40,395 nucleotides of DNA from Entophlyctis helioformis (lineage: Eukaryota; Chytridiomycota; Chytridiomycetes; Chytridiales; Chytriomycetaceae), in assembly GCA_025526915.1 (NCBI GenBank), contig JAHLKH010000214.1, forward strand, positions 1-40,395. Reading direction: 5' to 3'. The stretch's first letter is position 1. Each line of letters opens with the position of its first letter. Below, in pieces: positions 1 through 11,735 of the stretch. The notes beneath the pieces were generated by a model. The model had not been told where the DNA came from and searched no databases. It worked only from the letters and a program-made list of their open reading frames with translations. Both the position numbers and the translations under genes were made by a program.

Positions 1-2748
1 TCCACAGATCCGACGCGATAGAGTAGACCTGATCCTCAACGGCTTCGGGTGCAATGAACGAGTCGGTTCCAAGTAGTTCCGAGTGCGAAATGCATGTGTG
101 GCTGGCTGGAATCAATGCAGCATTGCCAAAGTCCATGATGCACCAGACCTGGCGATTGCGAGAGTGCATGATGTTGTTGGGGCTGATGTCGCAGTGGACC
201 ACTCGAAGGGATGCGAGGTGTTCAAGAGCAGATAAGCCGTGCCTGATGTATTTCACAAGCTGCTCCAGACGAGCAGTCGGACTGCCTGAGTTCAGCACGC
301 TTTGGTCGTGGAACAGCAGCTCCTCAACCAGAACAATGCCAGCATCACGGTCGGTCATGTCCTTGTAAGTGAACAGACTGGCGATGTCGGGTGGCCCTGC
401 ACCATACGCGTCATCCTGATCTCCCTGCTCCAGCCGCGTGGCTTGTGTTTGGCACAGTGCATGACGCCAGCACAATTCCTGACTCTTATGACTTTTACGC
501 CATGGGGTGCCGAGAACTGCTCAGCCTTGAACAGCTTACAGGAACGCAGAAACCAGTCAATGGCATTGGATACGTCGTCTGTGTCATCCTCACTGTCACT
601 GCTGCCAGAACCCGTGAGGTTGCTGTCCGTGGACAGACCGTGACGAATCCATGGGTTGATTGGCGCCAGAGTATCGGCTGGGAAGTCGTATGGGGTCGCC
701 AAGCTCTGACGTGGTGTTGACCAGGTTGTACCAGTTGGTCGCGAATACCCTCGCAGGTGACTTGCAAACTCCAAAGATGGGCCGCACAAGACCAGCAATC
801 TGTGGCGTGCCCCTGCTCGGTGGCGAGATCAACGCGCTTGAACGCCATGGAGCCGTGGCTGGTGTCCTCCTGTCCATGATCGTTCATGCCCTCGCTTTCA
901 GCAAACGCTCGTTCGTCCATGCTCGCAGCCAGTAGAAGATCCAGCTCGACTGCTGCTGAAACAGCTGGAAATGCCTCCACAGACTTGGATGTTGGGCTGC
1001 TGTCCGAGGTTGCTGGAAGCAGTGGTGCTGCTGCCTGAGGCATGGCGTCAAACGAGACGCTCCAGCTGTCCTTGTTGGTGTGGAGCAACAGTGCGACCCG
1101 ATCGTCTGTTCCAAAGACTGGCCGCATGCACAGAAACTCGACGGATGACACTCCAATCAGAGCGCCATAGATGCGCAGAGTGGCACGCTCAGCCACTGGA
1201 GCATGGCGGAGCACTCCTGGAGATCACCCATTGCACAGGCATGGGTCGTGAGTGCCGTGTGTGTGGTGGTGTGTGTGTGTGTGGTATGCAGCACACGCGA
1301 CTGAGCACACGCAGCCACTCACCAAGCCAGACAAGCATACACATCGTCATGTTGCGCGCCAGCCTGTCAAAGTCCCTGTGGTTGTCTGCACTGGTGACTC
1401 GAGTCCCCGAGACCTCAGCCAGGAAGAAGGGACAGTGCAGGGACGCCAAGAGAGCAGCCGTGATATCCGCATCTGTCCTGAGCAGTGGGTTCCTGAGACA
1501 TGCAGTAATGTCGGGCTGTCTTGCGTCAAATGACGCTCGGTAGCGGTCAAGGCAGTCCTTGGCGCTGACACCGACCAAAGGATCAAGGCTCTCAAGCACA
1601 GCCTTGAAGATGTCCGTGTTCAGAAAGTGGCAGCTCATGTCTGGCGCAGCCTCCATCTTGTGCCAGAACGTGTTGAGTGCGAGCATCACTATTCGCCATG
1701 CTGCTGCTTGGTGCGTCCGTGCATGCTGGTTCAGGCGGGTGATGATCCGCCGTGGAAGAGGGACGCCAACGGCAAGCGCGCCGATCCGCTGTTCGACGCG
1801 ATATCTCGAGTTGTCTGCTGCAATGTCATCTGCTGCACGGACCTCGGCGAGTGTTGGTGGCTGCTCCTTGGCTGAGAAGATGCTGGGGTTCGTGAAGTGG
1901 CCATGGCTGGATGGTCCAGCCGAAACTGCTGGAATGCGGCTATATGGAGGACGCCAAACTGTGCCAGAGAGAACATGTGTCGAGCAGCTGTCTCAGACTG
2001 AGCTGCAGCCAACGTGCGTGTTTGTTCCGTGTCGGCTGGCAAGGTCGTGCTGGCTGAGGATGCAGCCTGGTGGCCCTTGTTTCGTTGCTTGCATACACAC
2101 CAGCAGCCAGTCTCTTGGCGTCTTTGACCCAGCGGCTCTCAAGCAAGAGCCTTGCGAAGCCTGGCCAAGCCAACAAGACGGATCAGCAAGCAGATCTGGA
2201 GCACAGGCATCACAACCATACATCCACATACCAGTTGGCTTCATGGTGCCTGGAAAGACATGCCCAACATCATACAGATATGACTCGGACAGAGCATCGT
2301 CGTCTGCCAGCAGCTGTCCGTCAAGGTGGACCGTCAGGCTGCTGGTGTCTGAGAGACGCTCCAAGTGAGCGATATGCTCTTTGAGACATCCGACTGTCTG
2401 CTGCTCAAGAACTGCGCCATGCTTGTGCCTCCCATAATAGCACCATGCAACAGGCGGACGCTGGTGGACTGGTGACTGTGATGGTGAAACAGCAGGCGTC
2501 GTTGTTGTCGTCGTCGCTGTCGTCGCGACAACCGCAGCCGTTGCTGGGGCAACCATCGTCGCGTCGTTCGCGTCAACAGCCGTTTGCTGTGGCTGCTGGA
2601 GGACTGCTGGAGGACTGTCGCTGGCGGGGACGTGGGTGGGAGCTGCAGCCGCTTGCTGCCTGCCCTTGCGAGGTCGAACAATCCTGTTGCTATTGCCGCT
2701 CGTGTGTCCCTTGCCAGACGTTTGACGCTTGCGTCGTTTGGATGGCAT
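1..2748 (-). CDS. Crinkler-like header plus protein kinase domain, multi-exon, runs off the left edge
   Basis: Read right to left. Exon 1 (2748-2230) starts with a basic stretch (KRRKR) and a low-complexity Ala/Thr/Pro region. A ubiquitin-like block follows, containing TVGCLKEHIAHLE, LTVHLDGQLLADDDAL and VGHVFPGTMKPTG. This order (TV.LK, then L....L..DD, then VFP..P.G) is that of the Crinkler (CRN) N-terminal header. A GTATGT donor at 2229 and an acceptor before 2160 join it in frame to FARLLLESRWVKDAKRLAAG. Further exons lie at about 1900-1360 (VLSGTVWRPP, then a helical middle part), 1210-840 and 800-520. The end is a kinase core at about 370-1: VVHCDISPNNIM (catalytic loop, HCD in place of HRD), MDFGNA (DFG) and FIAPEA (APE). 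FunK1-like and CRN kinases share this style. CRN proteins act as modular effectors or conflict proteins; the role here is inferred. Some inner splice sites, notably near 430-560, are unresolved, so a broken gene is not excluded. Confidence 0.6.
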
Positions 2749-2827
2749 TCACTTGGCAGATGGCAGATGTGGCGGAAAGATCTGGACGCCGGCGCAGCTT
2801 CATTCGCCTGAGCTGAGCGGGATCGTG

Positions 2828-4528
2828 CTATTGAGCGCTGTGCTCGACAAGCACTGCTATATCGTCGTCCTTCTGCCAGTCTGGCTGCATCAACGGCGTG
2901 CGAGCTGCTGACGTCCTGGTTAGCCATGGCCACATGTGCCGCGCAGTTGCCTCATCGTCTCCCTTTCCTGCCATCTCGCGGTCATCGCCATGCAGATATG
3001 CTGCGCCATCCGCGTCGCTGTCTGCATCGTGCCATCCGTCCTTGATATCAACCACGTTCGAGTCTCGATCACTGTGCGACGAGCTGCTGTTGCTGCTTCT
3101 GTTGTCAGAGCATGCGGCTGTCAATGGCACTGTCGCCGTGTCTGGCCGCTGCTTGCGACGCAGCTGACGCAGCCGACGACGATTGCGACGACGGTCTCTG
3201 TCTGCCTTGATGTCCAGCCGCAGACGCCGGATCTGGCGATGGCGGACGGCCAGGAAGACGACGGTCGAGATGAGGATGTTGAGCACCACGATGCCAATGG
3301 CGACTCCCTGCGAATGCGGCATGCTGAGTGAGTGGATGGAGTGGGCTGCGTGCACAAGAACAGAGCGACGATGGCGTGGGAGGGCGGCAAGACACACACC
3401 ATCCAGATCCAGAAGAAGCTGTCGCCCTGGCGGTTGATGTCTTGGATGCACGGCTGTGCTTATCTGGCACTCATCGAGGCGTTGACGGGCAGGCTCGTGC
3501 GGTCTTACCGGCCGCCATCTGCTGCTGCCTGCCAGTCGCACATGCGCCGCAGACATGCTGCAGAGTCTCGAGACGCTGCATGCGATGCCGAGTGCTGCCG
3601 TGTGCTGCCGAGTGTGCTGCCGTTGGGTTGAGTGTGAAGGGAAACGCCTGTCTGCTGCTGACGATCGGAGTTGCAGTCGGAGTCTGCGAGGGTTGGCCAC
3701 GCATCGTTCATTCGACGGCCAGCCAGCTGCCAAACTCGACCAGCGGCCGCATGGGCATGAGTCCATACGTCCACACGGCCGCTGCATCGGCAGACGCAGA
3801 CACTGCAGCCACGCTGCCGTTGCCCGCCAGCTTCCCGAGTGCCGTGCGGCCGTACCATGCCCAGTGTGCCACAGTCCACTCTTGCATGCGTGTCTGCTGC
3901 CACCGGTCCAGATACACGACCACAGCCCACCGGCCATCGCCCAGGAACGGATACACAAGCTCGCCCCACGCCAGCCGCCCGTTGCGTGTCAGATCCAGCC
4001 ACTCGGCTGGCCCGCACGCAGCCGAGCCGGCGGCAGGTCTGTGTTGCATCCGTCAGCCGGAGCCACAATGTGCGTGAATGAGCGCGGCAAGAGCGTCGAC
4101 CACGAGTCGCGTTGCAGCGTGATGGCTGTCTGGAAGAGGCTGATGTACGAGGCAAGCACGAGGGCGATGGTGGCGGCATGGAAGACGGTCTCATGGGGAC
4201 GCCACACAATGCGCAGCGGCCACCACACCAGCAGACGCACGACCGACTGCAGCATGTTTGTTGCTTGCTTGATGCTTGTTGTGAATGGCAGCAAGATGGA
4301 TGCGATGTGCAATGGCAGATCAGCAAGGCCATGCGAAGTGCCAGGTCAGCAGTGGCCAGCCATTCGATGCATGTGGGTGTTTGTGGTTCGTCTCGCCTAT
4401 CAACGCACTCACTCACACCACTCACTCACACAGCCAGTGATCCATGACAGCAGCCAAGAGAGCCACAGCACAAAGCAAGACTTGTGGAACGCAGCACGCC
4501 AACGGCAGCCAGAGTGCATGCGATCCAT
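2828..4528 (-). CDS. Multi-exon membrane protein of unknown function
   Basis: Exon 1 begins at 4528 with a short N-terminus followed by a hydrophobic run (FVLWLSWLLSWITG), like a signal peptide or anchor, and a GTGAGT donor near 4428. Later exons encode hydrophobic segments around 4300-4100 (TIALVLASYISLFQTAI), a Trp-rich extracellular-looking stretch at about 4030-3710 (LAWGELVYPFLGDGRW), a segment at about 3430-3350 (SFFWIWMVCVLPPSHAIVAL) and a last membrane helix near 3310-3240 (VAIGIVVLNILISTVVFLAV). The tail is strongly basic (about 3230-3140), then Ser/Asp-rich, and ends at 2828. Several membrane spans with a charged cytoplasmic tail suggest a receptor or transporter-like protein. No family was recognised. 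The inner splice sites are approximate and one intron near 3340 would be very short, so the model is provisional. It lies in tandem, about 80 bp upstream of the Crinkler-like gene on the same strand. Confidence 0.45.
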
Positions 4529-4684
4529 CACCACTCGTCTGGCAGTCGGTTGGAGCAAGGTAAGCCAGCCAGCCGGCCACAGCTAGCCACTGCGGGCCGA
4601 ATGTGACGATTTTGATGCATTTTGTCGCGATTGTGAGCGTCTGATAGTGATGCAGATGGGCAGTTCAAGGTCACCAAGAGGGCA

Positions 4685-4755
4685 GCGCCAGTGGTTTAGT
4701 GGTAAAATTCATCGTTGCCATCGATGAGCCCCCGGTTCAATTCCGGGCTGGCGCA
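4685..4755 (+). tRNA. tRNA-Gly (anticodon GCC)
   Basis: A 71-nt cloverleaf. The acceptor stem GCGCCAG pairs with CTGGCGC and the discriminator is A. The D arm contains the A box TGGTTTAGTGG. The anticodon stem CATCG/CGATG encloses the loop TTGCCAT, giving GCC. The T arm holds the B box GGTTCAATTCC. There is no intron. A TTTT tract at 4760-4763 is a likely Pol III stop. It sits just outside the left arm of the inverted repeat as far as this window shows. Confidence 0.95.
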
Positions 4756-4759
4756 CACC

Positions 4760-4763
4760 TTTT
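4760..4763 (+). terminator. Pol III T-tract after tRNA-Gly
   Basis: A run of four T residues 5 nt after the tRNA discriminator base, the usual minimal Pol III termination signal. Confidence 0.5.
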
Positions 4764-4799
4764 GCCCTTGTGGCATCCCATCTGCCATTTTGACCATCC

Positions 4800-5390
4800 G
4801 TTTGGTCGGTCTACTTTTGCCCAACGTCATCGCCACCGTGCATTCCCGTAAGTTCGCCCTCCGCCTCAACCTCCTCGCCGCCAACCACCCCTTCTCCGAC
4901 GGCTGCTGCATCCTCTGCAACCAGAGCCTGAACGGCACGCACGAGTGGGCTCACTTTGTCGTCAGCTGCACCGGCCTCGCCATCCAACGCGACGACGCCA
5001 ATCTCGCCCCATTCATTGCCCAGATCTCGGAAGCCATCGAACACAAACTCCCCGAATCCAACGATCCCGCCGCTCTCGCCGCGCTCGGCTACGACGACGA
5101 TCTTCTGGCTACGTTTAGGACCATCCGAGTATCTACAGTAGTTGACCAAGTGTACATAACGCTCCTCGGCGGAGGAGTTCTATCCGGTGTTGCGGACATC
5201 ACAGAGTCTTGGCTCTGTGGTGACCAGCAACAAGTCAATGCACCTGGAGACGTGCGTCCACTCGCCTCGCGAATGTGCGCATTTCTTCAGGCTGCCCATG
5301 GTGTGTTCCAGCGTACTTTATGGATACATCACCATGGACGTGTCGGACCAGGGGGATGACATAACTGAGGGATCTACGCACGGCCTATAG
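4800..5390 (+). mobile_element. Remnant of a non-LTR retrotransposon C-terminus
   Basis: An open frame to 5359 encodes FALRLNLLAANHPF, then a Cys/His cluster (CCILC, HEWAHFVVSC), then a helical tail. The pattern, a short basic helix followed by C-x2-C ... H-x3-H-x3-C, is that of the zinc-binding segment after the reverse transcriptase domain of LINE-type elements. No reverse transcriptase motif precedes it; the tRNA lies immediately upstream, so this is a 5'-truncated scrap. The open frame itself continues back through the tRNA and its real start is meaningless. The right-arm counterpart carries an extra C and is frameshifted. Confidence 0.55.
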
Positions 5391-5871
5391 CTCGAAAGGG
5401 TATGGCATCTAGTGTCTTGGGGACTGTGACTTTCTTGGAATCAACTCGATGGCTCGAAACACTCACGTGTGCGGTACATTCCTTCAGTCTTCAATCCAAG
5501 CAGCCGTGCTTAGCATCCTATTGTCTTGCGCTGATCTGAATCTCACTGCGCAAGCTACCGAGGCACCGCTCTCACAAGCAAGTCTCTGGTGCGCTTCGTT
5601 TTGGCCAATCTCCGTCTCATTGTGATGCGCGATGACGGCGTGTGCCAGCAAAACAGGCGGCTCGCCATCGCATCTGCAGCTTACTGACGTCATTCACAGC
5701 AGCGAGCTTCAAGACACTGCAAACGCGCGCTGGACTTGACGCAACTCAACGCATCAGATTGCAAGGATGCTCACGCTTCAGAGCAACGATCTGTGCTTTG
5801 TCCATATGGACGCAGCACCGCCATTCTGCATCGCGCGAGAATCCGCAAGCGTGCTGGTCGGTCTGACTGCA
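5391..5871. other. Stretch without recognisable gene (left arm)
   Basis: Only short open frames are seen on both strands. The plus-strand frame of the next gene extends back to an ATG at 5767, so part of this stretch could be its 5' end or leader. No repeats or RNA genes were seen. Confidence 0.4.
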
Positions 5872-6972
5872 ATGAAATCAAAGACGGCAGCCATCAAGCG
5901 GGCATTCAGGAGCGTCTTCAAGCTGGCACGTCGTCCTGCGGCTCGTCCAGTCGTGGCTGATATGGCAGCCGTCGCGTCGGTCAAAGCGGGAGTTGCGCCT
6001 GCTGCCGAGCCCGTGCTGACCCAGACTTCGAATCGCGCCGTGTCAAGCATCTCACACACCACCAGTCGCGATGTCTTGTCTGAACTGCTTGGCGCGACAC
6101 CAGCCCTGCCACCTACACGAACCATGCCAACGCAGCCAGCACCACGGCACACCATGCTGGCTGGTGTCAAGCGATGCATGTGCCGAGCATGCCAGGCACT
6201 CAAGAAGAAGATGGTCGCTGGCTGTTCTGCCATTGCCGCGGTCTTCCGTCCCCGTCACAACCACCACCAGCACGCCAACAGTGAGTTGACAAAGACGCGT
6301 GAATCGACGCGTTCCTGTGACATCACCAGCCACTGATCATGCCTTTCTCGTGTGTCGCAATGGCCACTCAGACACGGCGGCTTATCCTGACATTCACTCC
6401 GAACCTGACTCGTCCTGCATGGCGTCTCCAGCATCCAGCGATGAACCTGATGCTGCTGAAAATACGGACGAGGCCGACCAGGAGACAGAACCATCCATCT
6501 CACACACGGCAGACATCCCACATCAAGAGTCTGACACCATGACCTTTATGGCCACTCTGTACATGCTGCTGACGCGACCACGAACGACGACATTGGAGTC
6601 AACGAGATGGATGCGCCAGCCAGCGACACCATTGATGTTGACATGCCCGCCATGGAGCTGCCCGAGATCGACGCCAGCACTGATGCTGACACGAACACCG
6701 ACACGAACGCCGACAAGAACACCGACTCGCAGCTCATGTACACGCCTGCCAACCGCCGCCGCTTGTGGAAGCAAGCACCTGCTCGTCGCCCTGTCATCGC
6801 GGCCACCAAGCTGGTTTCCATGGCAACCGTGTTCCAGTCCAACGTCCGCCTGTCGATCGCCGCTGTTCAGACATCCCTTCACGCCGACCGCCCGTCCGTG
6901 CTCTCTGGCCTGTTCAGCTGGTTCGCGTCCGCTGTCTGCAACGCCATCATCGAGTCGCAGCTTCAGTGGTGA
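5872..6972 (+). pseudogene. Unknown two-exon gene, left copy, frameshifted in exon 2
   Basis: Exon 1 (5872-6280, or from the in-frame ATG at 5767) starts with a very basic segment (MKSKTAAIKRAFRSVFKLAR) that could be a mitochondrial presequence or nuclear signal. A 49-nt intron (GTGAGT ... CACCAG, 6281-6329) joins it in phase to exon 2 (6330-6972). Exon 2 encodes an acidic region (DEPDAAEN, TDEADQETE), an Asp/Thr/Asn repeat (ADTNTDTNADKNTD) and a C-terminal amphipathic part (LFSWFASAVCNAIIES). No family was recognised. Compared with the right-arm copy, one base is missing near 6570 (CTGCTGACGCG against CTGCTCAACGCG). This shifts the frame before the acidic repeat; the second half stays open in another frame. 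The summed exon length is one base short of a multiple of three. Confidence 0.55.
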
Positions 6973-7235
6973 TCGCGTCCACTGTCTCGCCTGTCTGTGG
7001 CCAGATACAGCCCAGTGGTGGCAGCTGTTGGATGCCCACACTTTGAATACAGCCTCTGTCCACATCACTCCTGCCGTGCCGTCCGCCTGCTGCCTTTGTT
7101 TCCAGACAGCCATGTCTGCCTGTGCCTTGCTGCACGCTTGTGGCACACGACCCAGCAGCGCTTGGCTGTCTGCGCCACCGTGCTCGGCTGTCTGCACAGC
7201 TTGCAGCTTCCCGCCAGCAGCCCACATCCGTCGAC

Positions 7236-8825
7236 ATGCCCGCCGACATCGCCTGCATCTCACTCGAGCAGTTCGCCACTGCCACTGTGCGCTTGTCGTA
7301 TGGCCCAGCCGAGCTCGTCCCGCTGCTGCTCCGCAACATCGCCGCCGCCTGGTTCTTGCGCTTCGAGCGACACCAAAGCCTCGAGGTGCACGACGCCCGC
7401 CAGGCCGCCCGCCTGTCGGCCCTGACAGACGGCCTCGTCTCGCACAAGTTTGTGCTCGGCGGGAACCCTTGGCCGATCCAGCCCGACAGCGGCGCCTTGG
7501 CCCAGAGCCGGTGGATGGTTGCGACGATCCTGCAGACCATGTCGACGGCCGGCTGGCGAGCGGTGGCCGCACCGATGCTCGGCAAGTCGGACGTGCGCTG
7601 CGACAACTTCCTGTTCGTTCGCAGTGGCGTGCCCAACCCGTCGCCGGTCGTCTCGGTCGGCCTGAAGCTCGACGACGCTCTGCTGGTCACTGGGACGTCT
7701 GCCGCCACCAACAGGCTGGCTGCCGGCATCGTGCGCCAGTCGATCCTCTCGCACTGGGCCCGTGGCATCGACCAGGAGAGGAAGGTGCTGAACGACGGGA
7801 CGCTCAGGTTCCAGCTCAAAGGGCTCCCGTGGAGGATGGCTGGCAAGGATGCCGTCGATGCCCGGCTGCTCATCAAGCGCATTGTCGAGGACCTCGCTGC
7901 GGCTGGCTACGAGCTGATCGCATGCGACGGCATCGAGCCGTGGGACTTTCGAGGCAACATGTCGTACTTGGACACAATGTTCTTCCAGTGCGGGCAGTCG
8001 CCGCCAAGCTACGAGGAAGCAGTCGGCGAACCCGACAGATCTGGTGGCATGGCGGGATCGCCACAGCCGCTGGCGCCGTTCCAGCAGCCGGCCATTGACA
8101 TGAGCGACCTCACGCTTCTGGCTCTGCACAATGCCGACTGCATGTTCCTCATCTCGGCACAGGAATGGACGCTCTCGTCTGTCGTCTTGCAGATGATCCA
8201 GGCGACATGGCCGGCCGGTCTTGCAGAGGAGCGCGACGTGCCAGACTCGGCCGTCGCTGCTCGTTTGTTCAAGCTGCGCGGCGACCCGTTCCTGTGCACC
8301 GGCGAAGCCTCTGCAACCGCCAAGCGTCTCGTCCTCACCATCATGGCCCGCTTTGCCAACTACGGCCTGCGATACGTGAACGACGTGCGGCCCATGTCGG
8401 CCACTCTGACCGGCATGCCGACGCTTCTGTTTGGCGACGCGCCGCCAGCCAGACGCGCACCGCACTTTGGGCTCGCTCTTGGCGGCAACAACAAGGTGCG
8501 GCTGATCGCGCCTTGCCAGGACGATCCCAACACCCTCACGGAGCAGGCGATGCAGGAAGCACAGTCTGCCATTGGCGGCGTTCTCGAGGACATTGCTGGG
8601 CAGGCTTGCTCAGTGGCGCTGATTGCCGGCGAACCAGAGTGGACACTCCTGCCAGGCTCATTTGACCTGCAAAGCAACGACTCCGACTCGATGCGCAGGA
8701 CACGCCTGCTTGTTGGAATGGTCATGGCCAGACTGGCTCCGCTTGGATGGACAATGGTCGGCACTCCGTCGCTCAGTGGCAGCCGGCAGCAGTCGGATGT
8801 TGTTGTCTTTGCCCGCTTCGAGTGA
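7236..8825 (+). CDS. Protein of unknown function made of four copies of a ~110-residue unit, left copy
   Basis: Single exon, 529 aa from the ATG at 7236. An upstream in-frame ATG at 7122 is less likely, because the leader before 7236 reads like a UTR. Four related units lie at about residues 1-131, 140-253, 290-400 and 408-529. Each has a hydrophobic strand, a (K/L)-G-x-P-(W/F)-like turn (VLGGNPWP, QLKGLPWR, KLRGDPFL; degenerate in unit 4), a helix (RWMVATIL, RLLIKRIV, RLVLTIMA, RLLVGMVM), then G(W/Y/L)xx(V/I) and a closing D/T-x-x-x-F strand (DNFLFVRS, DTMFFQCG, PTLLFG, DVVVFARF). There are no signal peptide or membrane segments. The function is unknown; an internally duplicated cytosolic domain protein is the safest description. 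An AATAAA follows the stop at 8856. The gene is convergent with thymidylate synthase. Confidence 0.85.
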   Translation: MPADIACISLEQFATATVRLSYGPAELVPLLLRNIAAAWFLRFERHQSLEVHDARQAARLSALTDGLVSHKFVLGGNPWPIQPDSGALAQSRWMVATILQTMSTAGWRAVAAPMLGKSDVRCDNFLFVRSGVPNPSPVVSVGLKLDDALLVTGTSAATNRLAAGIVRQSILSHWARGIDQERKVLNDGTLRFQLKGLPWRMAGKDAVDARLLIKRIVEDLAAAGYELIACDGIEPWDFRGNMSYLDTMFFQCGQSPPSYEEAVGEPDRSGGMAGSPQPLAPFQQPAIDMSDLTLLALHNADCMFLISAQEWTLSSVVLQMIQATWPAGLAEERDVPDSAVAARLFKLRGDPFLCTGEASATAKRLVLTIMARFANYGLRYVNDVRPMSATLTGMPTLLFGDAPPARRAPHFGLALGGNNKVRLIAPCQDDPNTLTEQAMQEAQSAIGGVLEDIAGQACSVALIAGEPEWTLLPGSFDLQSNDSDSMRRTRLLVGMVMARLAPLGWTMVGTPSLSGSRQQSDVVVFARFE

Positions 8826-8855
8826 CTGCCGGACTGAGATGCATTGTGAAAGTCC

Positions 8856-8861
8856 AATAAA
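8856..8861 (+). promoter_or_regulatory. Poly(A) signal of the four-unit protein gene
   Basis: AATAAA 31 nt after the stop codon. The same motif is present in the right arm at 36336-36341. Confidence 0.6.
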
Positions 8862-8885
8862 CAGGCACTGGCATGTCCAAGCCGA

Positions 8886-8931
8886 GTCCATCTCACCATC
8901 GATGCCACGATCCCTGCCACGATCCCTGCCA
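8886..8931. repeat. Minisatellite between convergent genes, left arm
   Basis: Short tandem units of the type CCACGATCCCTG lie between the two convergent 3' ends. The right arm has a longer and different array (36254-36303). Confidence 0.6.
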
Positions 8932-10557
<1,626 letters not shown>

Positions 10558-11619
10558 ATGAGCATCGACACCGAGCCCGAAGCCGTCCTGCGGTGCACGT
10601 CGTCGGCGGCCGTCAGCGACCCCGTGCGCACCACCAAGACGACCGTCACGTCGGCCGTCTATGAGTCGTCGGAAACGCTCATCGCCAGCGAGTCGGTGAC
10701 GTCCATTTCAACATCGTCGTCGTCGTCGTCGTCGTCTGCATCGGCATCTGCCCACCAGCTCGCAGCCGTGCGTGCCCAGCGTGTGCTCACCCGCAAGTTC
10801 GTCGCCGAGCTCGTCGGCACGTACCTGCTTGTCCTGTTTGGCGTCGGCTCGGTGTTCTCGGCCGTGCTCACGGGTGCACTGCAGGGTCTGTGGCAGGCCG
10901 CCGTCGTGTGGGGCATCGGCCTCGCCATGGCCATCTACCTCACGGCGTCCGTCTCTGGCGCACACCTCAACCCGGCCGTGTCGCTGGCCATGGCCGTGTA
11001 CGGCGAGTTCACGGGCTTTGGCTGGAGCGAGCTGCCCGCATACGTGGCCGGCCAGATGGCTGGCGCGATCCTTGGCGGTGCAACGCTGCTGGGCATCTGG
11101 GGGCCGTTCATTGCGCACTTTGAGACGCAGCACGGCATCGAGCGCAGTGTGCAGCCCGACTGTGTGCGCTCGGCCATGATCTTTGGCGAGTACTTCCCCA
11201 ACCCGGGCGTCTTCCCGCCGCTGTCTGCGGGCGGCTCGCTGGCATCGCCGCTGCGTGCGCTGTGCGTCGAGGCCTTTGGCACGTTCGTCCTCGCCTTTGT
11301 GATCTTTGCGCTCACGGACCGCACCAACAAGACCGTGCCTGCTGCCGCCGTGCCGGCCGCCATTGGCGCCACGGTCGCGGCCCTCATTGCCTGCTTCGCC
11401 CCCATCTCGCAGGCCGGCTGGAACCCTGCGCGCGACCTCGGCCCGCGCATCGTGGCGGCGCTGTCGGGTTGGGGCAGCTGTGCGATCCCCGGCCCCCACG
11501 GCGGCTTCTGGGTGTACATTGTCGGCCCGTGCCTTGGCGCGGTTGCTGCCGGCGCCTTTTACTTTGGCGTTGTGCGTCCTCAGCCCGGCGACGTCTCCAA
11601 GGACGGCAAGGCCGAGTAG
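10558..11619 (+). CDS. Aquaglyceroporin (MIP family), left copy
   Basis: Single exon, 353 aa. A Ser/Thr-rich cytosolic N-terminus of about 75 residues, with a run of Ser, is followed by six membrane helices. The two MIP signatures are SGAHLNPAVSLA and QAGWNPARDLGPRI. Asp directly after the second NPAR is the usual mark of glycerol-conducting members (GlpF/Fps1 side) rather than strict water channels. The protein should sit in the plasma membrane and pass glycerol or other small solutes. The Ser/Thr-rich tail could be phosphorylated, which is inference. It shares a divergent promoter with thymidylate synthase and has an AATAAA at 11730. The right-arm copy encodes an essentially identical protein. 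Confidence 0.95.
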   Translation: MSIDTEPEAVLRCTSSAAVSDPVRTTKTTVTSAVYESSETLIASESVTSISTSSSSSSSSASASAHQLAAVRAQRVLTRKFVAELVGTYLLVLFGVGSVFSAVLTGALQGLWQAAVVWGIGLAMAIYLTASVSGAHLNPAVSLAMAVYGEFTGFGWSELPAYVAGQMAGAILGGATLLGIWGPFIAHFETQHGIERSVQPDCVRSAMIFGEYFPNPGVFPPLSAGGSLASPLRALCVEAFGTFVLAFVIFALTDRTNKTVPAAAVPAAIGATVAALIACFAPISQAGWNPARDLGPRIVAALSGWGSCAIPGPHGGFWVYIVGPCLGAVAAGAFYFGVVRPQPGDVSKDGKAE

Positions 11620-11729
11620 TCGAGCCGTCGAGCAGTCGAGCAGTCGACACCAGGCACCATCCTCCTCATCCTCATCCTCACCACCGTTGTTCTTTCTGCA
11701 ATCCCTGCCGCCCTCCAAGTTGGCCTCCC

Positions 11730-11735
11730 AATAAA
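11730..11735 (+). promoter_or_regulatory. Poly(A) signal of aquaporin gene
   Basis: AATAAA 110 nt after the stop codon. It is conserved in the right arm at 33430-33435. Confidence 0.6.

Noticed and set aside
6299..8098. A 599-codon plus-strand open frame overlapping two genes
   Set aside because: It runs out of frame through the four-unit protein and has Arg/Pro/Ala-rich shadow composition; the conserved frames in both arms are the other ones.
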